The notes: a model not told the origin generated them from the letters alone. DNA of 64,000 bases from Marsupella aquatica (GCA_973895155.1 OZ316899.1:7006001-7070000), one strand, 5' to 3'. Shown: positions 31,664-43,972, counted from the stretch's first letter. Translations and numbers: made by a program.

Positions 31664-34600
31664 TCAAAGTTCTAGTTTTCTTGCTTGCTCCTTCTTTGAC
31701 TGGCTCTTAGAAATATATTCCTCATATTCTGACATCTCTATATCAGATCCACCCCGCAGAGAAGCCTCCTCAACATCAGTGGCAGGTTGAATATCCATGT
31801 AATCTGTGTTTGAAGTTGGCTCCACTGCAAGAGAGGAAGGGCTCGGTACAACAACTAGGGAGTCCTGCTTGTCGATTTCTGCTGCTCCATGCTTCCTCAA
31901 AGCCTGCGAATCAGATATTCTCTCTATAGCAGGCCAATCCACTGCGCCAGGGATAACATCCTATGAACTATGATCTTCAAAGAGAGCATTGTCTCTGAGA
32001 AGCGAAGCAAAATTTCCAGTGGAACAATCAGCCAGGGGAGTCGGAAGGATGGTGGTAGAAGGAGAAGATTCTTCAATCCCCACCGGAGTGCCAATACTGG
32101 GAGAACGCACTTTATCAATCAAAACAGCAGTCGGGGACAAAGTCTGATTTTGATTCAAAGGTGACCTGGGGCTAATAACACTATCCCCTCTAGAAAGGGC
32201 AATGATATTACCAATGTTAAGGGTATTTTGTAATATAGTACATTAGTTAGAAATAATAATAAAATTATAAATTTTGAACTTTTTCTGAGTCAAAGGTGCA
32301 GTATAGCTACCTTTTGTAGCAATTTAGATCAACTGAACACTTTACCTAATGTCATGCTACACCGAAGACTACTTCCTGTTCTGGATCTTGAACGACAGCG
32401 GAAGTCTTTACCTTTCATCGGCATCACACTCAAGACATGGATGTAATTCAAGAAGCTATGCAAGAGAATACCTACACAAGAGTTCAGCAACCAGACCAGA
32501 CAGCACTACTCCAACAAGATTAGTTCTCCCACGACAATAGTTAAGATCAGTCGATCTCTGCAATTTTAGTTAAATAGTTAAAGTAGTTAGAAAAGTCTCA
32601 TACTTTTCCAGGAGATAGCCCTTATGTAGTAGAATCTCCCCTGAAAGTATCGACCAAAACCGACATATAGTTTAGAAGATATGACATTTTTAGTTTTGTA
32701 AAAAGCGTGAGTGCGCAAAGGTGCAACGGCGCTAGTGCTCCAAAGCGCAAAGGCGCAACGGCGTCTCCAACACTTAGAAAAATTTCCGGAAAATGTATTT
32801 TTTTTATCCGACAGCACTTTTCACCGATTTTATTAAGGCACTTAGACACCTCAGAAAAGTCTAAAATTTTGTCAGCATGTAGCATGTATATAAATCTTCC
32901 ACCTAGAAAAGTTTCACCCCATTTTGACTTCTATGTTAGAAATTAAAATTCCGATAAACTCATTATTTATTAGTTTTACCACAAAAGTACAAAAACACTT
33001 TTACTCCAGTTTACACTAGGGATAACTTTTGGTTAGTTTTTCATTCCAGCAACATTCTAGTGAACCTTGAGTACTCCTGTAGCATATTTTCATATTTTTT
33101 ACTTTAGTTTATGACCCTTAAGATATGAAAGGGCATGTCCTTTCATTATCTCTTTTCCCCTTTAGTTTCTGCTAGCCTATATGTAGTAGAGTTTTTGCCA
33201 CTTTTTGTGTGAAGAAATTTCATGAGCGCTCAGTTGCAAGATTGCAACTTTGTTACCTCCATTTGTAGCAAGCACTCCATTGCATATGAGTACTTAATAC
33301 AAAGGAATTCTTCCCCCTTCAAGTCTAAATGAATGAGAAGTTTGGACCCTTGAAGTAAAATTATTGTGATTGTTAAATTTTTTGAGTATGTGGAAATAGA
33401 TTCCTTGCTGGTAATGTTTCACATATTCCTTAGTTCTTGATGCATAGTTTTTGGCGTGACATTGCTTGTGCACGGGATGCAAAGATTGTTACTTATCAAT
33501 TACTTATGGCTTCAAATTTGATTATGATGGTGTCTCTTATTTGTGACACAAAGTACCGATTGGATACAGAAGTGATTGATTACTAGTCTCCACTCAGTAC
33601 CTTGGAAGGAAAAGTTGAGACATGTTGACGGCATTTTAGTAATCATCCTAGTATCGTAATCCTTTCCAGAAATGTTCTTGCGGATATACCACTTAAATCA
33701 TATCAAATGAAGTTATGTTGAGGAGTCACCTTGGTTGTTTCCTAACTCCCTCACCATACCTCAGGATTTTTATTGTGTTTTATTAATTGTTTCCATTTTG
33801 TTAATTTTATTTTTAATGTCAAGCAGACATTTAAAACTATGCCTTGATGAGCAACCATAGTAAAAGGCTCAACCTTTGTGTTTTTGGTTACCTTATTCAT
33901 TCATAAGTGCTAAATCATAGAAAATCATTCCTTACATGTTCTTCCATGGGAACGAATACCGAGTTTTGGATCTTAAATGTTTATTTATGTCCCTAGTATG
34001 ATACTACATATTTCTCTCAACCGTAGGATCAAGAGGATCGACCCCTGGAGGGCTAGTAGCCGAAGATCCCCTAGGCGCGCCAGCACCAGCTGTCGCAAGG
34101 ACCTCTTCCGGTGCCCGAGGAGAGGGACCCAAAGGGACCCCCCCAGACTCAACGTGAATAGAGTCAGAGGACCAAGGAACCACCCTGTCAGAAGCATACG
34201 TCTCGTCCGCCTCATTGTGTGTCCTATCTGGTTCAGGTTCGTCGTTTTTAATCTCCTTTGTTTCAAAGGCTTTGCACTGTCTGGCTAAATGGCCCTGTTC
34301 ATTGCATCTAAAACAATGGTAGGGAATGTTCTTGAACGTGACTGGCTGCCAGATAGTGATATCATCGGTGATCTCGATTCCAACACTTTGAGGGATCTCG
34401 TGACACGTATCCCAAAGTATACATGCACGATCATGAGGAAACGAGCTTCGAACGTCTCCCTGGATATAATAAAGGAGTTTCCCAGGGGATTCCGCAATTC
34501 TTTTCCGACAACCTTCAAGAACCAGAGCACAGAAAGGGATCTCAATCCAGACAGGTAATTTGGTGTAAGTTTCACTTCGCACATCAAAAGAAGGCTCCCA

Positions 34601-35608
34601 CGGGAAAGTGTGGACAAATTTCCGATCCATGAAAAATGGGGCCAGCTCTAAAGTTGCATCTCTGTGTTCCGGGTGAACAAACAAAATCATGTAAAACTTC
34701 TTGCCCACAAATTTAATCTGCGAAACCGGCCAACCCATGTCGTTGATGAAGATGCCTTCAACCCAATCACGAAAGACTGGAAGCAGAGGAGCGCGGTCAG
34801 TGAAGTAGCACATCATGGTGCAATTGTAGAGCTCCAAAACTGAAAGGGCCGCCTCATCGAATGACCACTTGAAAGTAGTGTGGAGCTTATTCGGCCAATC
34901 TTCCCTGGAATTGTTCGAGATTGTCTTCAGAATATCCAAACATGCTTCTGAATTTTCCCCAAAAAAGTCGTTGTGTTCATGGATGGGAGCAAACGTGTTC
35001 GAGTGAGCCTGTTGACGGCTGGAAGTAGGTTCAACATTGTTTTCCAATCCCCTGTAATTCCTCGATATTCCAAGATCAAGATCTCTACGTTCACCCCAGC
35101 GCTCACATGAAGATTCAGGCTGCACAGGGTCATTCCGGCGATCTCCAGAGACAGGGTGAGGTCCCAAGTGAGGAGCAGCATCCGCACCCGGCGGGGAAGC
35201 AAGAGGTCTCTCCTCAACGACAACAACTTCTTGAAAATCTGCATCCATTTGATCAGCCCACGAAGGACCATTTCTAGGAATGAATCGAGAAATCCTTGGA
35301 GACTGTTCAGCTGGTGGTCTTCGGTCATGCTTTGCCGAGTTGTCAAAAAGGTCGTAGGGTGCATTCTTTGGTCCTCCGCGCGCATCCTGCATAGAGAATC
35401 TACTGGGCACATTTCCTCCTATACCCCTCCTGATTTCATCTCCATCACGTGTATTACCCCCCTCAGACAAGGGTGAGCCATCATTCCTCCAAGAAGTGCC
35501 ATACCGATTCCTGCCAAATCCTCTTCCAGACGAAGCAGCACCGAGTCTACCAGGCCCTCGACCGGCATATGCACGAGTATCCATTCCAGTGCGCCAATTG
35601 TAATCCAT
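31664..35608 (-). pseudogene. LINE-2 ORF1 (DUF4283-like, zinc knuckle), split
   Basis: First exon-like part 35608-34009, about 534 codons: Gly/Arg-rich N-terminus; a DUF4283-type region around residues 240-390 ('TFKWSFDEAALSVLELYNC', 'LPVWIEIPF'); and a CX2CX4HX4C knuckle ('CFRCNEQGHLARQC'), the standard ORF1 layout of plant L1 elements, which binds LINE RNA. The frame is interrupted by a solo LTR at 32229-34008. Removing it with one TATTT copy restores an open frame ('PTVERN' running into 'TLNIGN') that continues to 31664, apart from a TAG at about 31961. The remainder is Ser/Pro/Glu-rich. Confidence 0.88.
32229..34008. mobile_element. Solo LTR inserted in LINE-2 ORF1
   Basis: 1,780 bp, AT-rich, no coding region. 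Ends TGTAATATAG...GATACTACA (TG...CA), flanked by the 5-bp duplication TATTT (32224-32228 and 34009-34013). Exact excision restores the LINE ORF1 frame. No internal pol or second LTR is present, so it is best read as a solo LTR left by recombination. Family and strand unknown. 32715-32765 holds a short repeat of 'aaaggcgcaacggcg' type. Confidence 0.85.
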
Positions 35609-35944
35609 AGTTCAATGTTGCTTCAGAATAGGGAGCGCAAAGGATCCAAGGACCGTAACGAATGTATGTGTTGAGACTACCAAGACCAGAGACTCCGCTA
35701 CAGCATCATCCTACCTCAAATGCTCAGAAGTTAGTCTGAATGCAATCTATCACAGCGAAAAAGGTGTCGAGAAAAAGCTCTGACGCTACTGGATCCAATG
35801 AGACCGACAACGTATTTACCAAAAATCTTAAACTTGTGTAAACCCGGAACGCAAATGTGAGATGCTCAAGCTCTCACCGCTCTCACCGCTCTTCTCCGCT
35901 CCTTCAGCTCTGTACTCAGCATCTTGTTCAGCAAGTGCAAGTTT

Positions 35945-36753
35945 GCGATGAACAAGATTAAGTTCCTCGGCCATACCTTTACCCCGAAGGGATTACGCCT
36001 AGTCAGGACAAACTTAAGGAGATCAAAGAATGGGAGCGCCCGTCCAATGTAAGGCAGGTTAGAGCCTTCTTAGGGTTTATGGGGTTCTATTGGAGATACA
36101 TGAAAGACTATGCGAGGATCGCGAGGCCCCTAAACGAGCTAACGTTGAAAAACAAAGTGTTTGTGTGGACACAAGATTGTGAGTTAACATTCCTGGAACT
36201 TAAGCGGCTAATGATAACGCCGCTAGTTCTAAAGTTACCTGAGATGGGGAAGCCATTCGAGATTTGGATAGGCACAAGTGATTACACCATTGGCGCCTGT
36301 CTTCACCAAGATGGGCGTCCTGTGGCCTTTGAGTCATGTAAGTTGGAAAATCATTGGATCACACCGGAAAGGGAAATGTATGTTGTGATCTATGCGTTGA
36401 AGAAGTGGGAGATTTACCTTAAGAACGGTCCCAAAGTGGTAATTCACACAGATAGCTCGCCGGCAGGGTATTTCAGTTCTAAGCCAAGACTGAACCCCAA
36501 GGAAATGCGCTGGCAGATGTTCTTGGCGGATTTTGATTTCAAAGTCCGCCATGTTCCAGGGAAGACAAATATGGCAGCGGACGCATTATTGCGTAAGGAC
36601 CAACATTGTGTCAATGGGATCACGATGCTCGAATCCGAGTGGCCAAAGGTTCTGGCCGCGGCTTATGGGGATGATAGGTTAGCTAAGGAATGGCAAAGCA
36701 ATGGGGGTAGGCAAGGTAAGGCACGTATCGTTGGGGTTGGATACGACGCATAA
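35945..36753 (+). pseudogene. Chromovirus B RT end and RNase H
   Basis: RT resumes after LINE-2 with 'NKIKFLGHTFTPKG'. The open part 36079-36753 has 'GFYWRYMKDYARIARPLNEL', then RNase H 'PFEIWIGTSDYTIGACLHQ', 'PVAFESCKLENHWITPERE', 'VVIHTDSSPAGYF' and 'DFDFKVRHVPGKTNMAADAL'. Typical chromovirus RNase H reads 'DASD' and 'HTDH' where this copy has 'GTSD' and 'HTDS', so catalytic-region residues are altered. The frame ends at 36751. Confidence 0.88.
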
Positions 36754-36799
36754 TGTTCAGTTATGGCGATACAGGCAGAGGCGTGTGGACGTACCAGAG

Positions 36800-37693
36800 T
36801 CTCTAAGGTTAGAGGTTATGCAAAAGTACCACAACTCGCCCTAGGGAGGGCATGGAGGACAAGCCGCTACGTATCACAGCATGTCACGAGATGTGTATTG
36901 GCCGGACATGAAGCAATCGGTCCTTCAACACGTGCAAAGTTGTTACTCGTGCCAAAAGAACCAAACGGTCTATAGGGCAAAAGGAGGACTGCTACAACCC
37001 TTACCAGTAGCTGCGGCTCCATGGGAGTCTATCTCCATGGACTTCATTGTTGGGTTACCTGAGTCCCATGGCAGTAACTCCATATTAAAAATCGTGGATC
37101 ATTTTTCCAAGATGGGGTATTTCTTGCCTACTACGAAGATGGTTTCGGCCCGAGAGGTTGCCGGTCTAGTGTTTGACAATGTCTTCCGACAATGGGGATT
37201 GCCATTGCATATCTTGTCCGATAGCGATACCAAGTTCACGGGCCATTTCTGGAAGGCATTATTCTGGTTATTCAGAACGGACCTGACTAGGGGATCAGCA
37301 TATCATCATGAGACAGATGGCCAAACAGAACGGGTTAATGTTATCGTGGAGGATTACTTGCGTCACTTTGTGACGGCCAATCAAAAGGATTGGGCAAAGC
37401 ATTTAACAATGGCCGAGTTTAGGTATAACTCGACCAAGCATTCGCCGACGGGGTTTGCGCCGTTTGTGTTGGCCACAAGGAGGACGCCAAGGGCGCCCTC
37501 CTGGTTTATAGATCCGGAAGCTTGGCGGACAAAAAGCAAGGTTCCTTCTGCGGACAATTTTATTCAAGAGCGGCGCCTAGTTGTGGAAGCGGCCACCAAG
37601 GGTATGACCCTTGCCCAAAGTCGGTATAAGGAGCAAGGGGATAAACATCGATGCCAAGTAAGCTTTGAAATTAGGGAGAGCGTCTGGTTGTAG
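36800..37693 (+). pseudogene. Chromovirus B integrase
   Basis: The zinc module spans a frame change: 'YHNSP.GGHGG' (about 36827-36860) and 'CYSCQK' (about 36940). The core in 36881-37693 has all three catalytic sites: Asp in 'SMDFIVGLP', Asp in 'LSDSDTKFTGHFW', Glu in 'HHETDGQTERVN'. Later 'YNSTKHSPTGFAPF' and 'AQSRYKEQGDKHR' match chromovirus integrase. A stop (tag at 37691) separates it from the chromodomain frame, which continues in register. Confidence 0.92.
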
Positions 37694-38125
37694 TTGAGAC
37701 TTGAGAAATACCACGGGAACATAAGTAGGAAGCTGGCTCCCAGATATGCAGGGCCCTATCGCATTATACGATGGGCCCACAAGGATAATCCGGTTTTGGT
37801 GGTGTTGGAGACACCCAAGGAAATGGGCGTGGGCAAAAGCTACCATGTTAGCTGGCTCAAGAAATTTATCAAAGACAATGATCCCAACCGGGATCAAGTC
37901 TTGCGTCCGGACACGATGCTAGTAGAGGACGGTGAGGAGTTTGAGGTGGAGGCAATTCTGGACCACCGTTACAAACACAAATTGGGAAGGCAAATCTTGG
38001 AATATTTGGTGAAGTGGGCTGGCTATGACCAGGCCGAGAGTACTTGGGAACCGGAAGAAAATTTGGGTAATGCCTCAGAGATCCTTGGAAGCTATTGTAA
38101 GCAAAGCGGCCTACCGCCGTTGTGA
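37694..38125 (+). pseudogene. Chromovirus B integrase C-terminus with chromodomain
   Basis: 143 codons in the same frame as the integrase after one in-frame stop. First 'LAPRYAGPYRIIRWAHKDNP' (GPY/F module), then from about residue 88 'VEAILDHRYKHKLGRQILEY', 'LVKWAGYDQAESTWEPEENL', a classical chromodomain with the Trp and aromatic residues of the methyl-lysine cage. In chromoviruses this domain steers integration towards heterochromatin by binding methylated histone H3. That fits the insertion of these elements into old repeats. Confidence 0.93.
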
Positions 38126-38562
38126 ACTGGTACAGGCAGCTGTAGCTACCTTTGTGAGTTGTATCCTAGTTTCACTCCTCTCGGCCTCTTAAGGATAAAG
38201 TCGGATTGCGTTGGTCCTAGAGGTTGTTGGGTGGCCGATTTGCTTTTTGCGAGTGGAAGTTGATGGTGCCCACCCTACATCTGTGGGCGGGCTAGTTTGA
38301 ACCAAAGGGGAGTGCCCCAAGGGGAGGACAATGGGTCCGACGAGTTTGGAGTTAGCTTACCCATTTGGACTGGCATCCTACTTTGATAAGTGGGATAGGT
38401 TGGAAATTCCTAAGTCTGGAATGTGCATATCAACCTAGTTTGCATCAGCCTTATGGGCAAACCATTTGTTACTTCATAAAAAATTTAAGGCCTAAAGTGG
38501 TCTAGGCGTGTTGGAACGTTTCCTGAGGTCACGCAGACGTGACCATTTTAAAGGGGGGTGCA
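38126..38562 (+). other. Chromovirus B 3' untranslated region and polypurine tract
   Basis: About 420 bp with no coding region. It ends with TTTTAAAGGGGGGTGCA (38546-38562), the polypurine tract that primes plus-strand synthesis, directly before the LTR start AGTCGCGG. Confidence 0.85.
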
Positions 38563-39914
38563 AGTCGCGGAACTCGACTACCTTAACACTTAGCTCCGGC
38601 ATCGCTGACTCCGACGCCGAGCTCCCTTATGGTCCAGGCCCGGATAGGCCAGCCGGGGAGGACTTAGCATGGGGAGGCTTGTGGGCAATGAGACGTGGCA
38701 CTAGCGAGGCAAGGAGCCAAGCTGGGGACACACACTAAGGATTTGGACTAGCTGATAGCTGGTCGGGTCAAGGAGAAATGTGCCGAGCTCAAGGATGGCC
38801 ATCCGAACCTCTGGATGGACTTTGAGTTTTGAGGGCTTGGGTGTGAGCTCCTCTTGGGCCCAAGGCCAATGGAGTTGACGCCATGGGCAACGGACGCTTG
38901 GGGCGCAAGATATGGCTCGATCCGGGTTGGGCCGGTCGGGGGCCCTGAGTGGCGATGAGACCTGAGGGCCTAGGCATGAGCACTGGGTTGGCCCGATCAC
39001 AACAGGCTAAGGCACTCCACTTGCGGATGCCTAACGAGAAAGTTATGGGCGTTGCCAGTTGGTGGCGCGCCCATTATGCGCGATAGGATCCGGGTTGGGG
39101 GCCAAATGTTTAGGGACCAAAGCTGGTCCGGGGGTGGCAGGTCTCCATAAGCATATATGAGGGGAGTGGTGTCTCCCTGGGGCTATGGGCAAGCCGAAGT
39201 CGTGAGCCACGGTGATCGCGACACTAAGAGAAACCGTCAAACGGAAATGGCGATATCTTCCCAATGGGAAGTCCGTTGGAGGACTTCTTGGGTGTGTTGG
39301 AAAGATCTTCAGGAGGGCTATGCCCTCCTGAGATCAGCTGGGTCTGGGGGTACCTTGGGGTCTTGGGGTTTGCGGGTGTTAACTCGCCTACTTGCCAAAT
39401 CCTGCCGAACAGCAGCCAAGCCACGTTCAGTCTCCCAAGGGAACTTGCATTGGGGAGGAAAGGCCAAGTAGGTGTGGAGGTTGAGGCCCAAGAGCGTTTG
39501 GCCCCTAGACCATCAGTGAGGTGAACCGGGAGTGGATTCTAGCGTCGGGGCCATTCTGGTCCCGGTGTGTTGGGACAAGCTTGGGACAAGCTTGGGACAA
39601 GCTTTAGGACAAGCTACGCTATTTGGGCCATGAGCATGTCCTGAGGTCAGGGCGGTTAGTTGGTGATGGATAGGTACAAGGGGGAACCCGGCCGCGCCCA
39701 AGGAAGGAGTTGTTCTGAAAGAACAATGGGCGTGGGTTCTGGTTCCGGCTTATGGCATCGGGAGGACCTATTGCTGACCTATTTACCAACGTCTATTGAG
39801 CTTGAGTTAGGATGCTAGACTTGGTGAGGTGGTGGTGTCAACACATCAGGCGTTCGGGCACCAAGGCGTGAGTGTTGGGATTGGTGAGGGCGCTGGGTGG
39901 CAAGGTCCACCACT
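38563..39914 (+). repeat. Chromovirus B 3' LTR
   Basis: 1,352 bp, AGTCGCGG to CCACCACT, followed by the duplication GATAT. It has three 11-bp TTGGGACAAGC units plus a variant at 39572-39616 and the TATA-like CATATATGAGG near 39152. Compared with the 5' LTR it has a net loss of 137 bp around 39835-39870, plus many substitutions, so the insertion is not young. Confidence 0.9.
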
Positions 39915-40099
39915 GATATGAGGGCCTAGGCATGAGCAGTGGGTCGGCCTGAGAACAATGGGCAAAGGCACTTCACTTGCAAACGCCTAACTAGGAAGTT
40001 ATGGGCGTTGCTAGTTGGTGGCGCCCAGATATGCGGGATATGGTCCAGGTTGAGGACCAAAAGTTTGGGGACCAAAGGTGGCCCGGGGGTGGCAGGTCT

Positions 40100-41419
40100 T
40101 GTGGTGCGTCCCATGGCTCTCAAAACCCAAGAACCCGCCCTGAACAAGCCAATTCCCACCGGTTTTGCTCTTGCCAAGGCCATTTCCACGGCTTATCGGC
40201 ATGGGACGCGGCTAAAACTCCTTTACTAACTTTTTACCCACATGTATTGGACAGATCCTTCATCGGGTCATGAGATATGCAGTTGGTCTAATCTAGGCCT
40301 CTCCTTCCTCTCTTCCCTTGGTCTCCCCTTGGGTATGTTTGGATTCCGCCGCCGGAATGATGCCCAATCGACTTGGGTAGCCGCTAAGATTCCTCTAAGC
40401 TCAACACATCAGGCTCTGCCTGCTCCTGATGACTTCATTTCCTTCTTTTCTCTCCTATAGTTGATGTGGGCAATCTTTGCACAAGTTGATGTGACACACA
40501 ACTAGAAAGATGACTCATACTAAGTTATACCGTGCAACTGTCATACAAAGAGTACTTCTCATACACAAGATCTGCAAACTAAGCCAGAAGGCCAACTCTA
40601 TTAAGCTCTTAGGCATGAGAAAACATGAATACACACAAGAGTCACTACATAACTAACCAAGAGCTTCTCTGACTAATTGATCCCAGCCTTGTTGGTGCAC
40701 TAAAAACTTGCTTAAGAAGAAGGCCCCAAAGTCCCCGTTGCACAGGTATTTATCCTGGCAGCGCACCTACCTATTTCCTTGCCGCGTAAGCTAAATCTAC
40801 CTCTAAGTGGAATCTACCTATGTATAGTGGGGCAAGAGCACAAGTGGTGCCCTTACCAGTGGATCCGCAATCCCACTAATCTAAATGTTAGGGCCGCTTC
40901 TTGGCCCTAATCCTAATCCTAAATTTGGAGGTCAGCGCCCACTTTGCCCACTCACGTCTCCTACCTCCACGTCCGCCCTCCCTAACAGGGATGACGCTCC
41001 TCCACCGTCATGACGCTGGTGGCTGGCCCTCAATGGACGCCCCCAATCCTTCCTCGACAGCCAATGTAGGCCTCTTGTTCTCTGACAGGTTACCCGCTCT
41101 TGACTGGGTCAACTTATCCTCGGCGTGATCGGGCCCCACTCCTATCTTGGCTTCTGCTTCTCCGGCTTCTACTCCCCAAATTGTAACAGTGGTGAGTTTG
41201 CCCCTGCAGCTTCAACAGCAGTGGTCCTCCTCATAGGCAGTGGTCCTCCTCTTAGGCAGTGGTCCTCCTCATAGGCTCATCCGACGAGTCGGGTTGTCTC
41301 ATCCTCCCAAGGTTGCGGGTGATGCCAATCAATGATTGGCAACCTTGAGTCAGTGCCCGCCATGGCCTCACCCAGCTGGTCTTCTTAGTCTACCTCTAAG
41401 ACTGCCACTTTGACAGCCA
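40100..41419 (-). other. Giant LTR C 3' non-coding end
   Basis: About 1.3 kb without a gene, closely similar to 8553-9850 and 43973-44972. It holds the dyad ATTCCGCCGCCGGAAT at 40343-40358, 243 bp from the LTR end. At 41219-41276 there are three tandem copies of a 19-bp unit (CAGTGGTCCTCCTCATAGG). Confidence 0.7.
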
Positions 41420-43967
41420 CTACCTCGCATAAGGCTGGTGCCATGCTTCTACCGAGGAGCCACGGTGGCCTAAGGAACCGTGTTGCTCCCTTACCCCAAA
41501 GGTTTTTGCTTCTTCTTGTCCTTCCCTTCCATGGTAGTCGGTGCCTTCCCCTTGCCACTTACTTTTGGCAAGGGTGAGGGTACCTTGGCTTGTCTCTTGG
41601 TCAGGACCACGCCCTACAACCTTGTTGCCACCATCGGGGGTCCACTTGTTGCTGCCTATCGATTTAATTAACTCCTCAGACAGTTTCTTCAGCCGCTTTG
41701 TTTGGTTGTCCGCTCGCCTCTGCAAGTTCTCTAATTTCTGTGTGGCATCCTCCAACTCCTCATGGGTCTCGTCTAAATCCCCGCGAGCTTCCTCCAACTC
41801 CTTTAGGTTGTTGTCCAACTCCTTCCGTAAGGCCGCCCTCTCCTCCTGGGTTGCTCTTAGCTCTGCGTTGAGCTCATGCACGACTTCAAACTCTATCTTA
41901 TTCATCTTCTCGTAGGTTTGGTTGAGCATGTCATCCTTCTTATGCATGTTGGCTTGAAAGTTGGCCGACAGGGTTTTGCAGTCCTCCTTCAACTTATCGA
42001 CGCTTTTGTAGGCCTCATCCAAGTCGTCCTTTTTATTATGGAAGGCCCTATGGAATTCTTTGATCTCCTCCTTCAGTGCCGCTCCTTCCTCAGCACCTTG
42101 GTCATGGCTTTGTTGACGACCGTTAGGTGAGCAGCCTCTGCATCTTTAAGCTCTTGCTTCCACTTCTCCTTCTCCTTGAGAGCCTCGGCCAAATGCCCTT
42201 GGGTCTAGGCAACTTTATTCTTGATTAACTGGTTATCAGCCTTGGCCGTATCCAGTTGCCCCTGCATGATGTTTATCTCATGCATCCTAACCCGCAGCTT
42301 GTCTTGAGCCTGTTTGGCTGCTTTTGGATCTCCAGTCTTGGCTTCCTTCTCTCTAAGCCGCCAGATGACCTCCTCTTTCTTCATCCTCTCCAAGGCTAGT
42401 GCCTCCTCCCACCGGCTCTTCTCCAACCTCTCCCTATGGAGGAAGGGCCCCATCTCTAACTCCTTGCCAAAGATGTTGAGGGCAAGTAACCCGCACATCC
42501 TCTCGTACTCCAGGGCTCTAGAACGTGCATAGATGGAGTGGTTAGGAGATGCCAACATCTCCCAACGCAGCCTTTGTTCCCAAGTCATCCTCCAAATCTT
42601 GTCAAACGTGGGCAAGGGCCCGACTTGGTCCTCTACAAGCCGCCAAATGTCCTTTGGCCATCCTTCGCCTGGCAAATCCTTCTCCTTGGCCAAGGTTGCC
42701 CTCTCCAGATCTTGGAGTTGCTCTTGCAACTCTTGGTCAGCCTGTTTTCTCCCATCGTAATTTGGAGGAGGGACGTCTGGTGGGGGAGACTCCGGGCTTC
42801 TCTGCTGTTTTGGGTCCCCACGCACCACTCTTGGAAGTGTGGGAATGAAACGGCCATAGGTCCGCACCCCTGGTACCAAATGATCTGACCCGTAGCTAAA
42901 GCGTCCTTGTTATATTCCTCCATGCCCTCCCTTCCGGCCTAGAGTACTGGTGCTTGCGGATCCTCTCTTGGGCTAGCCGCAAAAGCGGCATCCTGTTGGG
43001 AACTGTGCATGTGTGCGGTTCTCTCCTCTGGCTCCCACACCTGCCTTCCTCTCTCCTCATCATGACTACAAACCCTGGGCCCTTGTCCCTCGGGTTCTGG
43101 TCTTGAGGCTCCCACGCACATCCGCACCCCTGGCTCGTCTGCTGGCATCCTTCTCTTTGCGCCCTCGGCAAACGGATCTGCTGTGGTGGGTCTTCCGGTT
43201 CCTCCCTCCTCAACCATGCCCTATACCGGTGCCCTTATTGTCATTGCCATCTTCTCCTTCTGGAACATCTGCAGCAGGCTCTACATGGTCGGTTGCTGCA
43301 TTGGCATGGATTCCGGCATTGGACTAAAGATCTGTGATATTGTGGAGCTGCCGGGCGGTTTGGGCTTCCTTGTTGCCGGCCTTGGCTCTAGCTCCTCCTT
43401 TGGTGCCCTTGCCTGCAGGGGGAGTATGGGCGCAAAGATCTGTCTCCGGGCATACCGGCACAACAACGGCATGTGATAACCAAGCCAAGCCACACTCCCC
43501 TGACCTGCCACTTGTTGTTCTTCCTTCAAGATCTTCTTTAGTTGGGCAAGGAGGTATCCATTGTAGTCCCAGCTTGGGGCTAGGTAAACCTGTGCCTTGC
43601 CGATCTCCAGTCTTGGCAGGTTACAATGCATTGTCACTCGCAAGAAATCATTCATTTCTCCAATGTGCGGGTTGGTGCAGGTGCTTTGGAAGAAGCCATT
43701 CTTTGTTGATGGCTTGGGGAATGATCTAAACTCCCTGTCCAACAAGTTCTTTTGGGTGTCTACCTTGGCCTTGTTGCCCATTGGCAAGCCAAACACTTTG
43801 GCAATCACCTTGGGGGTGAGATAGAAGTCCCTCCCATAGATCTTGGTTGAGTTGGACTCGTGGTCCCATGATCCCACGAATTCCAACAAGTCTGATTTTG
43901 GCACCTCCGGTTTCAGCCACGACAATCTAACAATGGCCTCCAAGCCCAACCCGGCCATGAAGCCTTG
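41420..43967 (-). pseudogene. Giant-LTR ORF in C: domain, linker and coiled coil
   Basis: Pieces of one long frame, from upstream to downstream: about 43967-43281 (globular region, 'RDFYLTPKVIAKVFGLPMGN', 'NPHIGEMNDFLRVTMHCNLP', 'LGYHMPLLCRYARRQIFAP'), a shifted stretch 43213-42896, 42879-42205 (linker, then heptads 'LHRERLEKSRWEEALALERM') and 42022-41420 (coiled coil 'LNAELRATQEERAALRKEL'). The globular part resembles, loosely, plant mobile-domain or 'putative plant transposon' proteins ('LTxxVIAxVFGLP'). Function unknown. Stops and shifts occur between the pieces. The N-terminus lies beyond insertion F, at 52223-53100. Confidence 0.65.
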
Positions 43968-43972
43968 GTATT

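Larger units (their letters stand above)
27256..35929 (-). mobile_element. LINE-2: near full-length L1-like LINE
   Basis: Minus strand, 8,674 bp including a nested 1.78-kb solo LTR. Poly(A) tail at 27256-27269 (T run on the plus strand). Flanked by a perfect 15-bp target duplication. ORF1 has a DUF4283-like region and a zinc knuckle. ORF2 has endonuclease and RT. About 320 bp of 5' UTR precede ORF1. Frames are broken in three places at least, so it is inactive. Confidence 0.93.
22696..39914 (+). mobile_element. Chromovirus B: Ty3/Gypsy with chromodomain
   Basis: Complete element with both LTRs, flanked by the 5-bp duplication GATAT (22691-22695 and 39915-39919). 5' LTR 22696-24184, primer site 24187-24198, gag-pol 24330-38125, polypurine tract 38549-38560, 3' LTR 38563-39914. 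It is interrupted by LINE-2 (27256-35929). The integrase ends in a chromodomain, which defines the chromovirus branch. The LTR ends AGT...ACT are not the usual TG...CA. Frames are broken, so the copy is inactive. It is inserted in an LTR of its own family. Confidence 0.92.

Noticed and set aside
32229-34008. A spliced intron in LINE-2 ORF1
   Set aside because: A good-looking pyrimidine tract and AG exist near 32195, but exact TATTT duplications, TG...CA ends and frame restoration on excision fit a solo LTR better.
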